Below are positions 34,618-45,884 of a DNA stretch of 64,000 nt, piece by piece. This stretch comes from Chaetoderma sp. LZ-2023a (lineage: Eukaryota; Mollusca; Caudofoveata; Chaetodermatida; Chaetodermatidae), in the NCBI GenBank assembly GCA_034401795.1, contig CM067365.1:10928145-10992144 (forward strand), written 5' to 3'. The translations under genes and the position numbers were made by a program. Within the stretch, counting starts at the first letter, position 1, and each line of letters starts with the position of its first letter. The notes beneath the pieces are model-generated. The model was not told the DNA's origin. It searched no databases and was given only the letters and a program-made list of their open reading frames with translations.

Positions 34618-35960
34618 AATCATAATATGAAATGAATATTTTGAGCGATATTTTATATCAATTACTACAGCCTGGTTAGTTAGCGATTTCCTGGAATTGT
34701 GCGCCTTTGTAGTGACTGCCAAACAGCTCAAGTAAAGAGGAACCCGACAATATGTAAAAACTTCTCAATTTCTGTGAGCTTTATTCACTTCTTATGTTGG
34801 CGGATATTATTAGATATCGATCGATACAAGATACTCTAACAAGAGCGAGCTTAGGCCTATGTATTCACAGCATATGGTAGTCTATTTAGTATGTGTTATA
34901 ATGACTAAGTTATACCCCTGCCCAGAGATTTCCACATTTCCTGGCGGTTTCATCCCATTGCAAATTCATCTTATAAAGCACAGGCCATCGTAGAAAGTTC
35001 ATTTATTATTCTAATATATACATCAATGCAGATTGCCAGGAAAATTAGTAAAACATATGTTTACATACATATCCAACGTGTTTGACTCATAGCATTGATA
35101 TTTGTCAGTCAAATATCAACAGCCTTAGCTATTCGCAGTTTCACTGGGACAGGATGGGATGGTCACTGGTTACCGGTATCTCGTGATCTCCATGCGGAAA
35201 TAGTTGTAATTTTGTGGCAAATTCAAATCATTTGTAGGGACGATTTGGGGGAGTTTTAACCATTTTGGGATATGATTTTAGTGAAGACATTTAAAATTTA
35301 GCGTTTAATATCAGGATTCATGTAATTTCTTGGTTTTATTGTGGAAATTTGCGGCGACTATTTAAGCAGCGCAGATATAGGTTGACTATGGAATCATACT
35401 ACTCAAACCTAACCCCATTTTTCCCATCAGAATAATACCGGTATTAAAGGCATACCGGTATGAAAATTAATATCGATACAATATTCATTTTTCTAATACT
35501 GTGAAGCCCTACTCCTATCTCGTACTATTGTATGATTGCGGTGCGATCAAATTAACTCTACTTAAAGAAAGTGTGCTAAAATATGTCCAAATACTATATT
35601 TAGATGATATATTCAGCGTTATACCAGATCTTGAATATGCATTACATTTTTTATGGGTGATAACTCTGCTGAATTTGGACAGATTTTGCTGAAATGCAAT
35701 TCTGATCAATACTGACGAACTCAGGGATAGGCAGGGCCTAATTTGTATGTGAATGTATACTTATTCATGACACTGGGGAACAATTATACATCTATTGAAG
35801 ACATTCATTCCATACCTGGCGGTCATCAGATACAGCGTTCTGTGTGCCCTGTGATGCCGAACGTGTTCGTGAGCGATTTCTAACTGACAGATGTTCACTT
35901 CTGACATGTGTTCTTCCACGATTCATAAACGCTGCTAGGAAGAAATTACAAATATATTGT
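34618..35960. other. Right part of the hAT-like element and flank; no gene
   Basis: 34,618-35,511 is the right half of the hAT-like element, AT-rich and with stops in all frames. Beyond 35,520, frames at 35,501-35,709 and 35,792-36,032 have no recognisable domain. Confidence 0.5.
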
Positions 35961-35964
35961 AAAC

Positions 35965-37185
35965 AAGAGGCCAAAGGGGCCTGTGTCGCTCACCTGCAAT
36001 TACTGGCCCACTGGCACAACCAAACAAAATGATATGACCACTGGAAAATTTACCAATCTAATTTCTGTGAAGGTTTAGCCAAGTTTTATTAAAATTGACC
36101 TAGTGTTTAATAAGTAGTATTTTACATGATTTTCTCAGAAATTTTCAGAAAATCCAAGATGGTTGCCAAACACGCTAAATGTTAATTGATCAATGGTGGC
36201 CAGGTTTCTTTTACATATCAACTTCCCTTGAATAAACTTTAATGGCCCTTAGTCTCAAATCATATCTGCCAAATTTCGGCCCAAACACGTTCAGTGGTTC
36301 TGGAGTTGTTTTCACGAAAACTAGGTCATCCAAGATGGTCGCTGAACTATTTGGCCAATCAAGTTCCCTTGAACAAACTTGATTCCCCTCTTGCCCTCTA
36401 TGATATTTCATGAGTTCTGAATAGATCCCCAAGTGGTTTCGGAGAAGACTTTTAAAGACGCTTCCAAAGTTTGCCCAAATCCAGCTTCGCTTGAACAAAT
36501 TTGAATCTCTATGCGGTAAGAATTGTTCCTGCCAAATATAATTGAAATCGGCCCAGTGGTTCTCTGGAAGAAGACATTTAAAATTTCCCATTGCTTTCGT
36601 ATGAAAGCTTTTGGCAGGAAAATAATCCAAGATTGCCGTCAAACCGTGTATCCGACAATTTCGAAAATAGGAAATTTGAAATTCTGTACCTCAAAACTGA
36701 TATAAAACCAATTTCGGCTTCAAAATCCATCAAACAAAAATTTCCAATCTTTATTGGTCCACAGCGGGCATGTTTTTTTACTATCAAATTCCCTTGAACA
36801 AACTTTAATGGGTCTTAGTCCCTAATCATATCTGCCAAATTTCGGCCCAATCCATTCAGTGGTTCTGGAGAAGTCATTTTCGCGAAAACTAGGTCACCCA
36901 AGATGGCCACCGAACCATTTGGCCAATCAAGTTTCCTTGAACAAACTTGGTTCAGCTCTGGCCTTAGATGCTATTTCATGAGTTTTCAACCGATCCACCA
37001 AGCGGTTTTCGAGAAGATTTTTAAAGATGGTTGGCGGCTAAATTGGTTGATTGGCTTCATTTGAACAAACTTGAATTTCTATGCCCTAAGGATGCTTCCA
37101 GCCAAATATAAATGAAATTGGCCCAGGGGTTCTTGAGAAGACGTCGTTTAAAGGAAAAGTACTTTCAGGCCAGGTGAGCTAATAA
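35965..37185. repeat. Interspersed repeat of the 'tcgctcacctg' type
   Basis: Starts 'aacaagaggccaaagggg' and 'tgtgtcgctcacctgc', ends 'ttcaggccaggtgagcta', so the margins are inverse. Inside are repeated blocks of 'cccttgaacaaactt', 'ccaagatgg' and 'gtggttctggag' with a period near 300 bp (36,225, 36,370, 36,790, 36,935). Repeats with this head are abundant in molluscan genomes as I remember them. Open frames here are not genes. Confidence 0.65.
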
Positions 37186-37384
37186 TTTATAAACATACTT
37201 ATTCTTGTATATATAAGTGAATTTATCTCGAGGGAGACATGGCATAATCGACAGGAGTGAGACTATATTCATCGAGATTAGGGAATTTTTTTCTCTCCAT
37301 AATGGCGGGAAATGATTTGTAAATCAAATATCTGATGGTATAAATAATACTCACTCGTTAGCTGCCCTCACAAGCAAATGGACC

Positions 37385-37765
37385 TTTCCAGTTTTATCTA
37401 TGTCCCGCCAATCTCTAGCTAAGCTCCACCCACACTCCGCTCATGATGGGATTGATCGATCTCTGAACTCAATGACTATCAATTTCCAGAAAACTATACA
37501 GGTAACCTGTTAAATATTTCGAAACTAATTTGACTGGGTGCTGTTGCTGCCTATGGTTTCAAAATATTCAACAGAATGTTTACTAAATGGTAAAGACATA
37601 CAATTTGTACAATGTGTCAGACTATTAAGCATTAAAGATGGACTAAATCGAGTCATTTATGCCATAATTAATTATCACATCATCTTAGATGTCTCTTAGT
37701 TGATTATGACATCATATGATGTCCGATGATGGATGGATAAACCGGAAAGTTCCGGCTGATTTTCA
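37385..37765. repeat. MITE-A copy (inverse orientation)
   Basis: Begins 'ggacctttccagttttatc', tail motif in inverse form, core arms near 37,510-37,575 around 'gctgttgctgcc', then CRE-like blocks, ending 'aaaccggaaagttcc'. Confidence 0.82.
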
Positions 37766-38079
37766 CTGAAATATGGAAAAAAAATCTATAGCTCATACAT
37801 CACGTTCACAACCACCATGCTTCCTACCTTGTCCACCTGCTGGTTTTTCTAGTCTATGCTTGACTATGTTCTGTCTCGGCGGTCGTCCAGTCTCTAGTGG
37901 ATGTCTAACTGCATCCTGTCTCGGTAGTCGTCCAGTGCTGCTTGCTGATGATAAACGATGAATGATGTGACCAATTGGAGGAGATTGAGCATCAAGGTCC
38001 GCCGCATCTGTTGTCTCGCTATCGTGTGTTCTTCTTGCAAAACTGTGGAGATGTAAATTAGGTTAGAATCTTGAATGGA

Positions 38080-38410
38080 TGGATCAGATCTGTCACTCAA
38101 GTACATGACGTTATAATCAATTATGTCATATGTAGGCTGATGTCACAATTAAAATGGGTAATGAATGACATATCTAAGTCCGTCATGAAAATTGAATAGT
38201 CTATCAAGTGTACGATTTACATGTCTTTAATATTTAATAAATAATTTGTTGAACAATTTTAAACTAATTTTACTAGATGCTGTTGCTGCTATAGTTAAAT
38301 TAGTTTCAAAATATTTAACAGGTTAACTGTATAATTATCTTGAAAATGGGATTCTGAGAATTCACTGTTCAAAGTATATAAATCGATCACAACACAGGTA
38401 AACCATGTGC
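38080..38410. repeat. MITE-A copy leading into the tail minisatellite
   Basis: Left end 'ggatcagatctgtcactc', CRE-like block, core palindrome at 38,250-38,325, then 'cagttcaaagtatataa'-type sequence. Its tail motif passes directly into the tandem array that starts near 38,405. Confidence 0.85.
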
Positions 38411-39640
38411 GGGGCGTAGCTAGAAATGTGCGGGGCATAGCTAGAAATGTGCGGGGCATAACTAGAAATGTGCGGGGCATAGCTAGAAATGTGTGGGGCA
38501 TAGCTAGAAATGTGTGGGGCATAGCTAGAAATGTGCGGGGCATACCTAGAAATGTGTGGGGCATAGCTAGAAATGTGCGCAGCATAGCTAGAAATGTGCG
38601 CAGCATAGCTTGAAATGTGCGCGGCATAGCTAGAAATGTGCGGGGCATAGCTCGAAATGTGCGGGGCATACCTAGAAATGTGTGGGGCATAGCTAAAAAT
38701 GTGCTGGGCATAGCTAGAAATGTGGGTCATAGCTAGAAATGTGCCGGTCATAGCTAGAAATGTGCGGGCCATACCTAGACATGTGTGGGGCACAGCTAGA
38801 AATGTGCGGGGCATAGCTAGAAATGTGGGGCATAGCTAGAAATGTCCCGGGCATAGCTACAAATGTGCCAGGCATAGCTAGAAATGTGTGGGGCATATCT
38901 AGAAATGTGCGGGGCATAGCTAGAAATGTGCAGGGCATAGTTAGAAATGTGCGAGGCATAGCTAGAAATGTGAGGGGCATAGCTAGAAATGTGAGGGGCA
39001 TAGCTAGAAATGTCCCGGGCATAGCTACAAATGTGCCAGGCATAACTAGAAATGTGCGGGGCATATCTAGAAATGTGCGGGGCATAGCTAAAAATGTGCA
39101 GGGCATAGTTAGAAATGTGCGAGGCATAGCTAGAAATGTGAGGGGCATAGCTAGAAATGTGAGGGGCATAGCTAGAAATGTCCCGGGCATAGCTACAAAT
39201 GTGCCAGGCATAACTAGAAATGTGCGGGGCATATCTAGAAATGTGCGGGGCATAGCTAGAAATGTGCAGGGCATAGTTAGAAATGTGCGAGGCATAGCTA
39301 GAAATGTGAGGGGCATAGCTAGAAATGTGAGGGGCATAGCTAGAAATGTGTGGGGTACAGCTAATAATGTGTGAAACATAGCTAGAAATGTGCGGGCATA
39401 GCTAGAAATGTGCAGGGCATAGCTAGAAATGTGTGGGGCATAGCTAGAAATGTGCGGGCCATAGCTAGAAATGTGCAGGGCATAGCTAGAAATGAGCGGG
39501 TCATAGCTAGAAATGAGTGGGGCATAGCTAGAAATGGGCAGGCCTAGCTAAAAATCGACAAGGCAGTTAGAAATGAGTGGGGCATAGCTAGAAATGGGTA
39601 GGCATAGCTAAAAATGGGCAGTGTATAGCTAAAAATGCAT
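38405..39640. repeat. 21-bp minisatellite grown from the MITE-A tail
   Basis: About 58 copies of a unit near 21 bp, 'ggggcatagctagaaatgt' plus 'gc'. A higher-order block of seven to eight units (marked by 'tcccgggcatagctac') repeats three times at about 38,845, 39,010 and 39,180, roughly 168 bp apart. Because 21 is a multiple of 3 both strands show long open frames (up to 221 codons); these are artefacts. Confidence 0.95.
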
Positions 39641-40010
39641 CCCAATATTATAGAATGGGCCAAATGGATGAATCCAGTTCTAGCTATGCCCTTCCCATCT
39701 TTAGCTAAGATACACCCACACTTTGCCTGTGCTGGGATCTATCGATCCCAGAACTCCATTACTATCAATTTCCAGAAACCTATAGAGGTAAGCCATAGGC
39801 GGCAACAGCACCCAGTCAATTTAGTTTCAAAATATTCAACACCATGTTTATTAATTAGTAAAGACATACAATTTGTACAACAATACTTAGTCCATCATCA
39901 ATTAAGCGTTCGTGATGAACTTAGCTACATCATTCATGATGTAATTGATTATGATGTCAGCCTATACATCACGTAGTTGATTATGACATATGATTGACTG
40001 AGAAACTGGA
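39640..40010. repeat. MITE-A copy (inverse orientation)
   Basis: Contains inverse tail ('tttagctaagatacaccc'), 'cagtcaatttagtttc' core arm, 'acatacaatttgtac' and CRE-like blocks. The first core arm is missing. Confidence 0.78.
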
Positions 40011-40299
40011 ATCATACATTATTTGGTCAATCCATCCGACTCCATCAATCATCTGACAGTACATCTTGCCAACTGTGCGCATGTGTGTGCACATGTGCAG
40101 TTTAGTTTTCGTTGGATAACTTGGGTTCTACTTACAATATGTTGATAGAACTTCCATGGTTAGATTTGCTGTGAGATAATCATAGCAAGATTGTAACTAG
40201 CTCCGTTTGCTTATCCATTTACCCACTAGCTAGACACCAGTGTTTATGCATGTAAAATATGTCTACAGAGTACTGTCACTCATGAATAGAAAACTATAG

Positions 40300-40665
40300 T
40301 ACACTGGAGACACAATCTGTTACTCAAATATATGACAATCAGAATCAATTACGCCACCGGTAGGCTGATGTCACAATTAAAGTGAGTAATGAATGACATA
40401 TCTTGCTCCATCATGAACATTGAATAGGTCGTCATGTGTATGATTTGTATGGCTTTGATGGAGTTACTATTTAATAAACATTCAGTTGAGGATTTTGAAA
40501 CTAATTTGACCAAGTCAAATTATTAAACATCTTACCTGCATAGTTACTTTGACATTGGGATTTGGGAATTCAGGTTTCAAATCATATAAATTGACTGCAA
40601 TACGCAGGAAAAGTGGGTGGGGCTTATATCTAGAAATGGGCGTGGTATAGATAGAAATGGATCCC
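40300..40665. repeat. MITE-A copy
   Basis: CRE-like block weak ('tatatgacaatcagaatc'), then 'gatttgtatggctttgatg', a reduced core near 40,485-40,535 and the tail ending 'gaaatggatccctctatt'. Confidence 0.78.
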
Positions 40666-40840
40666 TCTATTGCTGCAATCAGATATATGACATCAGATTC
40701 TATTTCTCAGCCACAACCCTCAAGCAAGACATCAATTTTTTGACAGACAACGATGACAAGTATTTAAAGTCATACTACATGCCCCCGGATGGTTAGAATT
40801 GTCTGTGTAACATGAGAATAACAGACCATCATCCTCACAT

Positions 40841-41963
40841 GTAGGCTTGCGCGATTTCGTGATTTAATAAAAAAATCACAATCGCGATTTTCTACGATGT
40901 ACCGTAATTGAAAAAAATCGAAAAATCGTGAAAAAATTGAGCAGACTAAGATTTTAAAACTCATCATTCAGCAGTAAAAGAACACAGTTATAATTCATTG
41001 GCGCATGTATCCATCGCGTTTTTTCTTGATCGCTTCACGCATGTGTTCACTAAGTCCTAATCAAAATACACAGCTCTACGGTAAACCAGCTAACAATAAT
41101 GAGGTAACACCATTGTCATTGAGAAAACCAGCTAGTTACTCCTTCGAATCGCCATATCATTTTCTTTCTTTCGCTGCAGACCCTGAGTCTGTCGTGAAAT
41201 ACCAAGTATATACTTAATTGCCGAGTGTTAGGCAATAATCACTGAACATAATTCTTTTTAATTCTTTTAGCAATTTCAGGCTGTGTACTAATTTTTCCTT
41301 TTTGATTCGGTTGTCATGCCTAATTAAAGAAAATAACGCAACAGCATTCCCGATTGTTGTATTTTGAACTGTGCGTTCTGTTGGTTACTCTTAAATGGAA
41401 ATTGTACATTCTGAAAGCAACTATAAACCGCACTATAGGACGAGTTTACGCCGTTACTATCGTAGCTACTCAAAGCTACCGTCCTATGTATGTGAATTGC
41501 GCAGTATCTCCCCGGGTACTAATATTAGCATCTTCGCGTTACTCGGGTAATGACCTAAACTCATCCTACAAAGGGAGGCTATAAGCGGAAGCGGGATTTA
41601 TATTTTTACTCGACGATATTTTATGTCAAATTTTGATGAAATAAACGATGTTTATTAAACTATACGCAATATTTATGTGGTCCCAATTAGTAATTTCATT
41701 CCAGCGATGATGGCTATAAGGCATACATTAAGCATAGACGTAGGACGGTAGGAATTTGTCGCATGAAATTGTGTTCTAATTTCGTGCTATTTTTGTATCA
41801 TTTATTTCAACTTTTTCTAGAAATTCCAAGTCCCAGTTTTGGTAACTTGTCACGTTAACCCGGTTTATACTTTTGGGAATTTGGACCTACGATTTAATCG
41901 AAAATCACGATTTTTTTTATAAAATCGATCGCGATGTTTCAAAGCAAAAATCGCACAACCCTA
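40841..41963. mobile_element. hAT-like non-autonomous element, 1,123 bp
   Basis: Termini 'TAGGCTTGCGCGATTTCG' and inverted 'TAGGGTTGTGCGATTTTTG'. Flanks 40,833-40,840 and 41,964-41,971 are both 'ctcacatg', a perfect 8-bp duplication. Subterminal 'aaaatcgcgat' motifs occur at both ends. No transposase; the open frames inside have no domain. Related by its termini to 26,191-26,630 and 59,612-60,068 but longer. Confidence 0.92.
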
Positions 41964-41984
41964 CTCACATGTTTGTCACATTCC

Positions 41985-42300
41985 AATGTTTTTATTTTTT
42001 TGGATTTTCCAGATTTTTTGGCCATACACCCAAAGTTGTGGAATCCTAGTGTATGGTCACACCGTCTCCTGAGTTAAAATCTGAGCCAAATCGGACCAAT
42101 AATTCCCAAACTATCCACAGATCCAGAATTTGATCCAATCCAGATTGTTTTATCCAGATCACGACCAAGTCTGGACATCCTCTGGATGAAGTGAAGTTCC
42201 TTCGTTGTGTTAAATTAGAGCCAAATTAGATCAGTAGTTTTTGAGATACAGCTCCAGACACACACGCACAGACCAGATCCCTATCCCCTCACGGGATGAG
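41985..42300. repeat. Interspersed repeat, inverted partner at 56,625-56,870
   Basis: Blocks such as 'ggattttccagattttttgg' and 'tagtgtatggt' recur in inverse order and strand at 56,790-56,860, and 'tgatccaatccagat' resembles the inverse of 56,725. No gene. Confidence 0.6.
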
Positions 42301-42308
42301 AATAATAA

Positions 42309-42693
42309 TTGACCTTTCCAGAGTACCCACCCATCATATGACGTCATAATGAACTGTGTGATGTGTAGAATGACATCATAATGAATGACGTCGATAAGTA
42401 CGTCATGAACGCATATTTGAAGACGGTTTATGCATTGTTATACAAATTGTTTGCTTTTACTATTTAATAAATATACTGTTGAATATTTTGAAACTAATTT
42501 GACTGGGCGCTGTTGCTGCCATAGGCAGCAACAGCACCCAGTAAAATTAGTTACAAAATATTCAACAGCTTCCCTGTATAGTTTTCTGGAAATTGATAGC
42601 TAGGGCATTTGGGGATCGATCAATCCCAACACGGTGAAGTGTGGGTGGAGCTTAGCTAGTGATGGGCGGGGCATAGCTAAAAATGGAAAGGTC
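42309..42693. repeat. MITE-A copy next to the ZSWIM2-like stop codon
   Basis: Well preserved: begins 'gacctttccagagtaccc', ends 'aaaaatggaaaggtc'; the core around 'gctgttgctgcc' and 'ggcagcaacagc' is a near-perfect palindrome of about 45 bp per arm. It starts within 7 bp of the stop codon of the - strand gene, so it would supply the 3' untranslated region; 'ATTAAA' on the - strand near 42,467 could serve as a polyadenylation signal. Confidence 0.88.
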
Positions 42694-42699
42694 CATTGC

Positions 42700-43462
42700 C
42701 TACCTGCCATGATTCAGACCAGTCCCGGTTAGTGACAGCAGCTGCCTCTGTGAACTATGCGGTCTTGAGGATGGATGATGGTCTCTGCTTGGAATACTCG
42801 GAAGCGATGGCGAAACATTTATTCCTCGGTGATTATGAAGAGAATTAGCTGTTATCTCACTTGCATTTGGCCCCGATAAAGATTCGCTATACCTGGATCT
42901 CTGAGCGTGACTTAGTGTATGATTTTCTGTATCAATGTGTAATGGTGAGGAATTGGAAGGCAGGATTAATGCTTGGTGTGCTTCATCATGGGAGTAGTGA
43001 GCGGGACGTAAATCCCCCGAATCTTGAATAATCGTTCTATCCAAGGGATTATGTACAAATACTGCTCTGTCATTGTAACCACGATCTACAGTTCTATCAG
43101 GCTCGGTTCTGTCCACAGTCAAACCTGATATCGTCATAGCTGTAGAATTATGACCATCAGTTACCTCCCTTGTTCTGTTTCGTGGATGAGTTCTTTCCCT
43201 TGAATTCGGAAGGCTTCGTATTTCATTAATATTTCTCCGCGATGCTAAATTATGCCGATTTTGTGATAATGAATTTGTATCGGTATGGGACGAGTTCATT
43301 TGTGTAGGCGATACATGGCTAGTGGGAATTCTAGCAATACCTATTCCTGGAATTTCTAAGTGAATATCTGTGTTGCTATGATCACTAGACTGGATGCTAG
43401 CGTGCCTCCGGAGTCCATGACCTGATGACATGTTCTGATGGCCGCTTACAGAAACATTAGAT
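42700..43462 (-). CDS. ZSWIM2: ZSWIM2-like gene, exon h: Ser-rich C-terminal tail
   Basis: Residues 366-619 of the readable protein and stop TAG (42,700-42,702). The acceptor 'ttctcatctgttatag' ends at 43,463; its first base completes an Arg codon left open at 45,700, and the frame runs through the first ATG of the plain ORF, so the true exon is longer than that ORF. The tail is Ser-, His- and Arg-rich and probably disordered. 'DIHLEIPGIGIARIP' resembles the 'LFIPGTGL' element that follows the last RING in vertebrate ZSWIM2. Just before the stop, 'AG|GTAGGC' could act as a donor, so another exon is possible, but no partner was found. Confidence 0.68.
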
Positions 43463-43524
43463 CTATAACAGATGAGAAGATATTATTAGTGGTGTTGGTA
43501 GTATGAGGGAGGGGATGAGGAAGA

Positions 43525-43543
43525 GGTGGGGAGCAGCAGCAGC

Positions 43544-43587
<44 letters not shown>

Positions 43588-43598
43588 CAATAGTAGTG

Positions 43599-43653
<55 letters not shown>

Positions 43654-43655
43654 GT
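43525..43655. repeat. (TAG)n trinucleotide microsatellite
   Basis: About 40 repeats of 'tag' with a few 'cag' and 'tgg' variants, in the last intron of the ZSWIM2-like gene. Gives false frames of poly-Ser, poly-Val, poly-Leu and poly-Tyr. Confidence 0.97.
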
Positions 43656-43767
43656 TTTTATTATTGTCAAGCATTAGTTCTAGGAACCCTGTCATTGGCG
43701 ATGGACTGGCACTAGGATATAGCACAGTTGATATTGGAATGTAATTTCCACATTTTTCAATTTTCGA

Positions 43768-43858
43768 CCCGAGTGAGGTTCGAACCCAGCAAATTCTATG
43801 GTCCCAATTCGCCTAGCGTTTGGGAGACGAGTAGTCTACTGGCCCACCATCCAGAGGA
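43768..43858 (-). repeat. Possible tRNA-derived SINE remnant
   Basis: On the - strand 'gggttcgaacct' (43,785-43,796) fits a pol III B box, and 'gtgggccagtagactac' some 55 bp before it is a weak A box. No tRNA cloverleaf with a proper acceptor stem was recognised. Confidence 0.35.
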
Positions 43859-43954
43859 AAAAAAATCCTCTTTCACCGGACCAGCTTTTAACTACCCGAC
43901 TCACAACCACACAAATTGACTGTAACTGATAATGTACATTCCAGACTTGGCAGC

Positions 43955-44366
43955 ATCAGCAGCAGTAGCAACACAAGCAGAAGCAGTAGGATTAGCAGTA
44001 GCAGCAGCCACATGAGCAGCACACCAGTAGCAGCAGCAGCACCAGTAGTAGTAGCAGCACCAGTAGTAGTAGCAGTACCAGCAGCAGCAGCAGCAGCCAC
44101 AGCAACAGCAGAAGCAGCAGTAGTAGTAGTAGTAACAGCAGTAGTGGCTGCAGCAGTAGTAGTAGCAGCAGCAGTTGTAGCAGCAGCAGTAGTAGCAGTA
44201 GCAGCAGCAGTTGTAGCAGCAGCAGCAGTTGTAGCAGCAGCAGCAGTAGTAGTACCAGCAACAGCAGTAGTAGTACCAGCAACAGCAGTAGTAGTAGCAG
44301 TAGGAGCAACAGCCACATGAGCAGAAGCAGCCACATGAGCAGAAGCAGCAACATGAGTAGCAGCAT

Positions 44367-44402
<36 letters not shown>

Positions 44403-44580
44403 CAGTAGTAGTAGTTGGCAGCAGTAGTAGTAGCACAGCATCAGCCATATGAGCAGAAGCAGCCACATGAGCAGCAGGATCAGTAGTAGTAGTAGTAGTA
44501 GCAGTAGTAGTAGTTGGCAGCAGTAGTAGTAGCACAGCATCAGCCATATGAGCAGAAGCAGCCACATGAGCAGCAGGATC

Positions 44581-44651
<71 letters not shown>

Positions 44652-44670
44652 GTGGTAGTAGTAGTAGTAC

Positions 44671-44704
<34 letters not shown>

Positions 44705-44713
44705 TGTAGTAGT

Positions 44714-44754
<41 letters not shown>

Positions 44755-44841
44755 CAGTAGTAGTAGTTGGCAGCAGTAGTAGTAGCACAGCATCAGCCAT
44801 ATGAGCAGAAGCAGCCACATGAGCAGCAGGATCAGTAGTAT

Positions 44842-44910
<69 letters not shown>

Positions 44911-44929
44911 GTGGTAGTAGTAGTAGTAC

Positions 44930-44963
<34 letters not shown>

Positions 44964-45073
44964 TGTAGTAGTAGCAGCAGCAGCAGCAGCAGTAGTAGTA
45001 GCAGCAGCAGTACAAGTAGTAGCAGTACAAGTAGTAGCAGTACAAGTAGTAGCAGTACAAGTAGTAGCAGTAC

Positions 45074-45119
<46 letters not shown>

Positions 45120-45185
45120 TGGCAGCAGTAGTAGTAGCACAGCATCAGCCATATGAGCAGAAGCAGCCACATGAGCAGCAGGATC

Positions 45186-45220
<35 letters not shown>

Positions 45221-45239
45221 GTGGTAGTAGTAGTAGTAC

Positions 45240-45270
<31 letters not shown>

Positions 45271-45374
45271 TGTAGTAGTAGCAGCAGCAGCAGCAGTAGT
45301 AGTAGCAGCAGCAGCAGTAGTAGCAGTACAAGTAGTAGCAGTACAAGTAGTAGCAGTACAAGTAGTAGCAGTAC

Positions 45375-45425
<51 letters not shown>

Positions 45426-45446
45426 CAGTACAAGTAGTAGCAGTAC

Positions 45447-45512
<66 letters not shown>

Positions 45513-45557
45513 CAGTACAAGTAGTAGCAGCACAAGTAGTAGCAGCAGCAGGCATAT
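43955..45557. repeat. Trinucleotide array with a repeated spacer cassette
   Basis: GCA/GTA-type trinucleotide repeat, 1.6 kb. A non-repetitive cassette of about 65 bp, including 'agcatcagccatatgagc' and 'agccacatgagcagcagg', recurs near 44,437, 44,537, 44,788 and 45,139, with (TAG)n blocks of variable length between. Another sub-repeat, 'agtagcagtacaagt', occurs in runs at 45,000-45,080, 45,320-45,380 and 45,420-45,450. Located in the intron between exons g and h. Confidence 0.95.
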
Positions 45558-45699
45558 GAGCAACAGTTGGCCTGATAAATTATCTGTAACAGAACTAAAG
45601 TGATGGGGGATATATGGGTGAGCTAAAAGTTGATTCTGCTAATGTGAGATCTCAGGATGTTAGGGTTTAAAGGGTTAATTGTCTTCACATTTAGCTCAC

Positions 45700-45824
45700 C
45701 TGGCATTCTGGTGACCCCCATCATGATCTTCATCTAATGATGCTGGAGTGGTCACAACTTGACCACATGCTGGACATGATGACCGTGAATGTAAGAGCCA
45801 TGGGTCAATGCAGTCTTTGTGAAA
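45700..45824 (-). CDS. ZSWIM2: ZSWIM2-like gene, exon g: second half of RING-H2
   Basis: 125 bp, residues 325-365. Acceptor 'ttattag' (ends 45,825), donor AG|GTGAGC. It encodes 'FHKDCIDPWLLHSRSSCPAC' then 'GQVV', giving the last four zinc ligands of a RING-H2 finger: His326, Cys329, Cys341 and Cys344. Together with exon f the ligand pattern is C-x2-C, C-x-H-x2-H-x2-C, C-x2-C. Phase 0 on entry matches the phase-0 end of exon f; the exit phase matches exon h. The exon is too short for ordinary ORF listing and lies 5.6 kb from exon f, behind the large minisatellite. Confidence 0.88.
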
Positions 45825-45884
45825 CTAATAACATCATAAAATACATGTAATAATGTGATCAAAATGACAATATACAGTAAAACA

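Larger units (their letters stand above)
27169..35511. mobile_element. hAT-like element split by a nested DIRS element
   Basis: Left end 'TAGGGTTTCACAATATACCG' and inverted right end 'TAGGGCTTCACAGTATTAG' match at the tips. Flanks 27,161-27,168 and 35,512-35,519 are both 'ctcctatc', a perfect 8-bp duplication. Without the DIRS insert the element is about 1.4 kb with no transposase visible, so it is non-autonomous. Subterminal parts are rich in 'ataccgatat'-like motifs at both ends. Confidence 0.9.

Noticed and set aside
36211-36797. Frames of 60-143 codons on both strands
   Set aside because: They lie in an interspersed repeat with 'ccaagatgg' blocks, overlap each other on both strands and show no domain.
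38295-39379. Open frames of up to 221 codons on both strands
   Set aside because: They arise from a 21-bp tandem repeat, a multiple of three, with the same short peptide repeated; no coding signal.
25037-42704. Joining the ZSWIM2-like tail exon (donor-like AG|GTAGGC) to the orphan exon at 25,037
   Set aside because: The resulting phase meets a stop after about 24 codons and does not use the open frame of that exon.
43768-43858. Functional tRNA gene
   Set aside because: Only B-box-like and weak A-box-like motifs; no acceptor stem or anticodon loop could be folded by eye.
43446-45563. Long poly-Leu, poly-Thr, poly-Tyr, poly-Ala and poly-Val frames
   Set aside because: All six frames of a trinucleotide array are open by construction.
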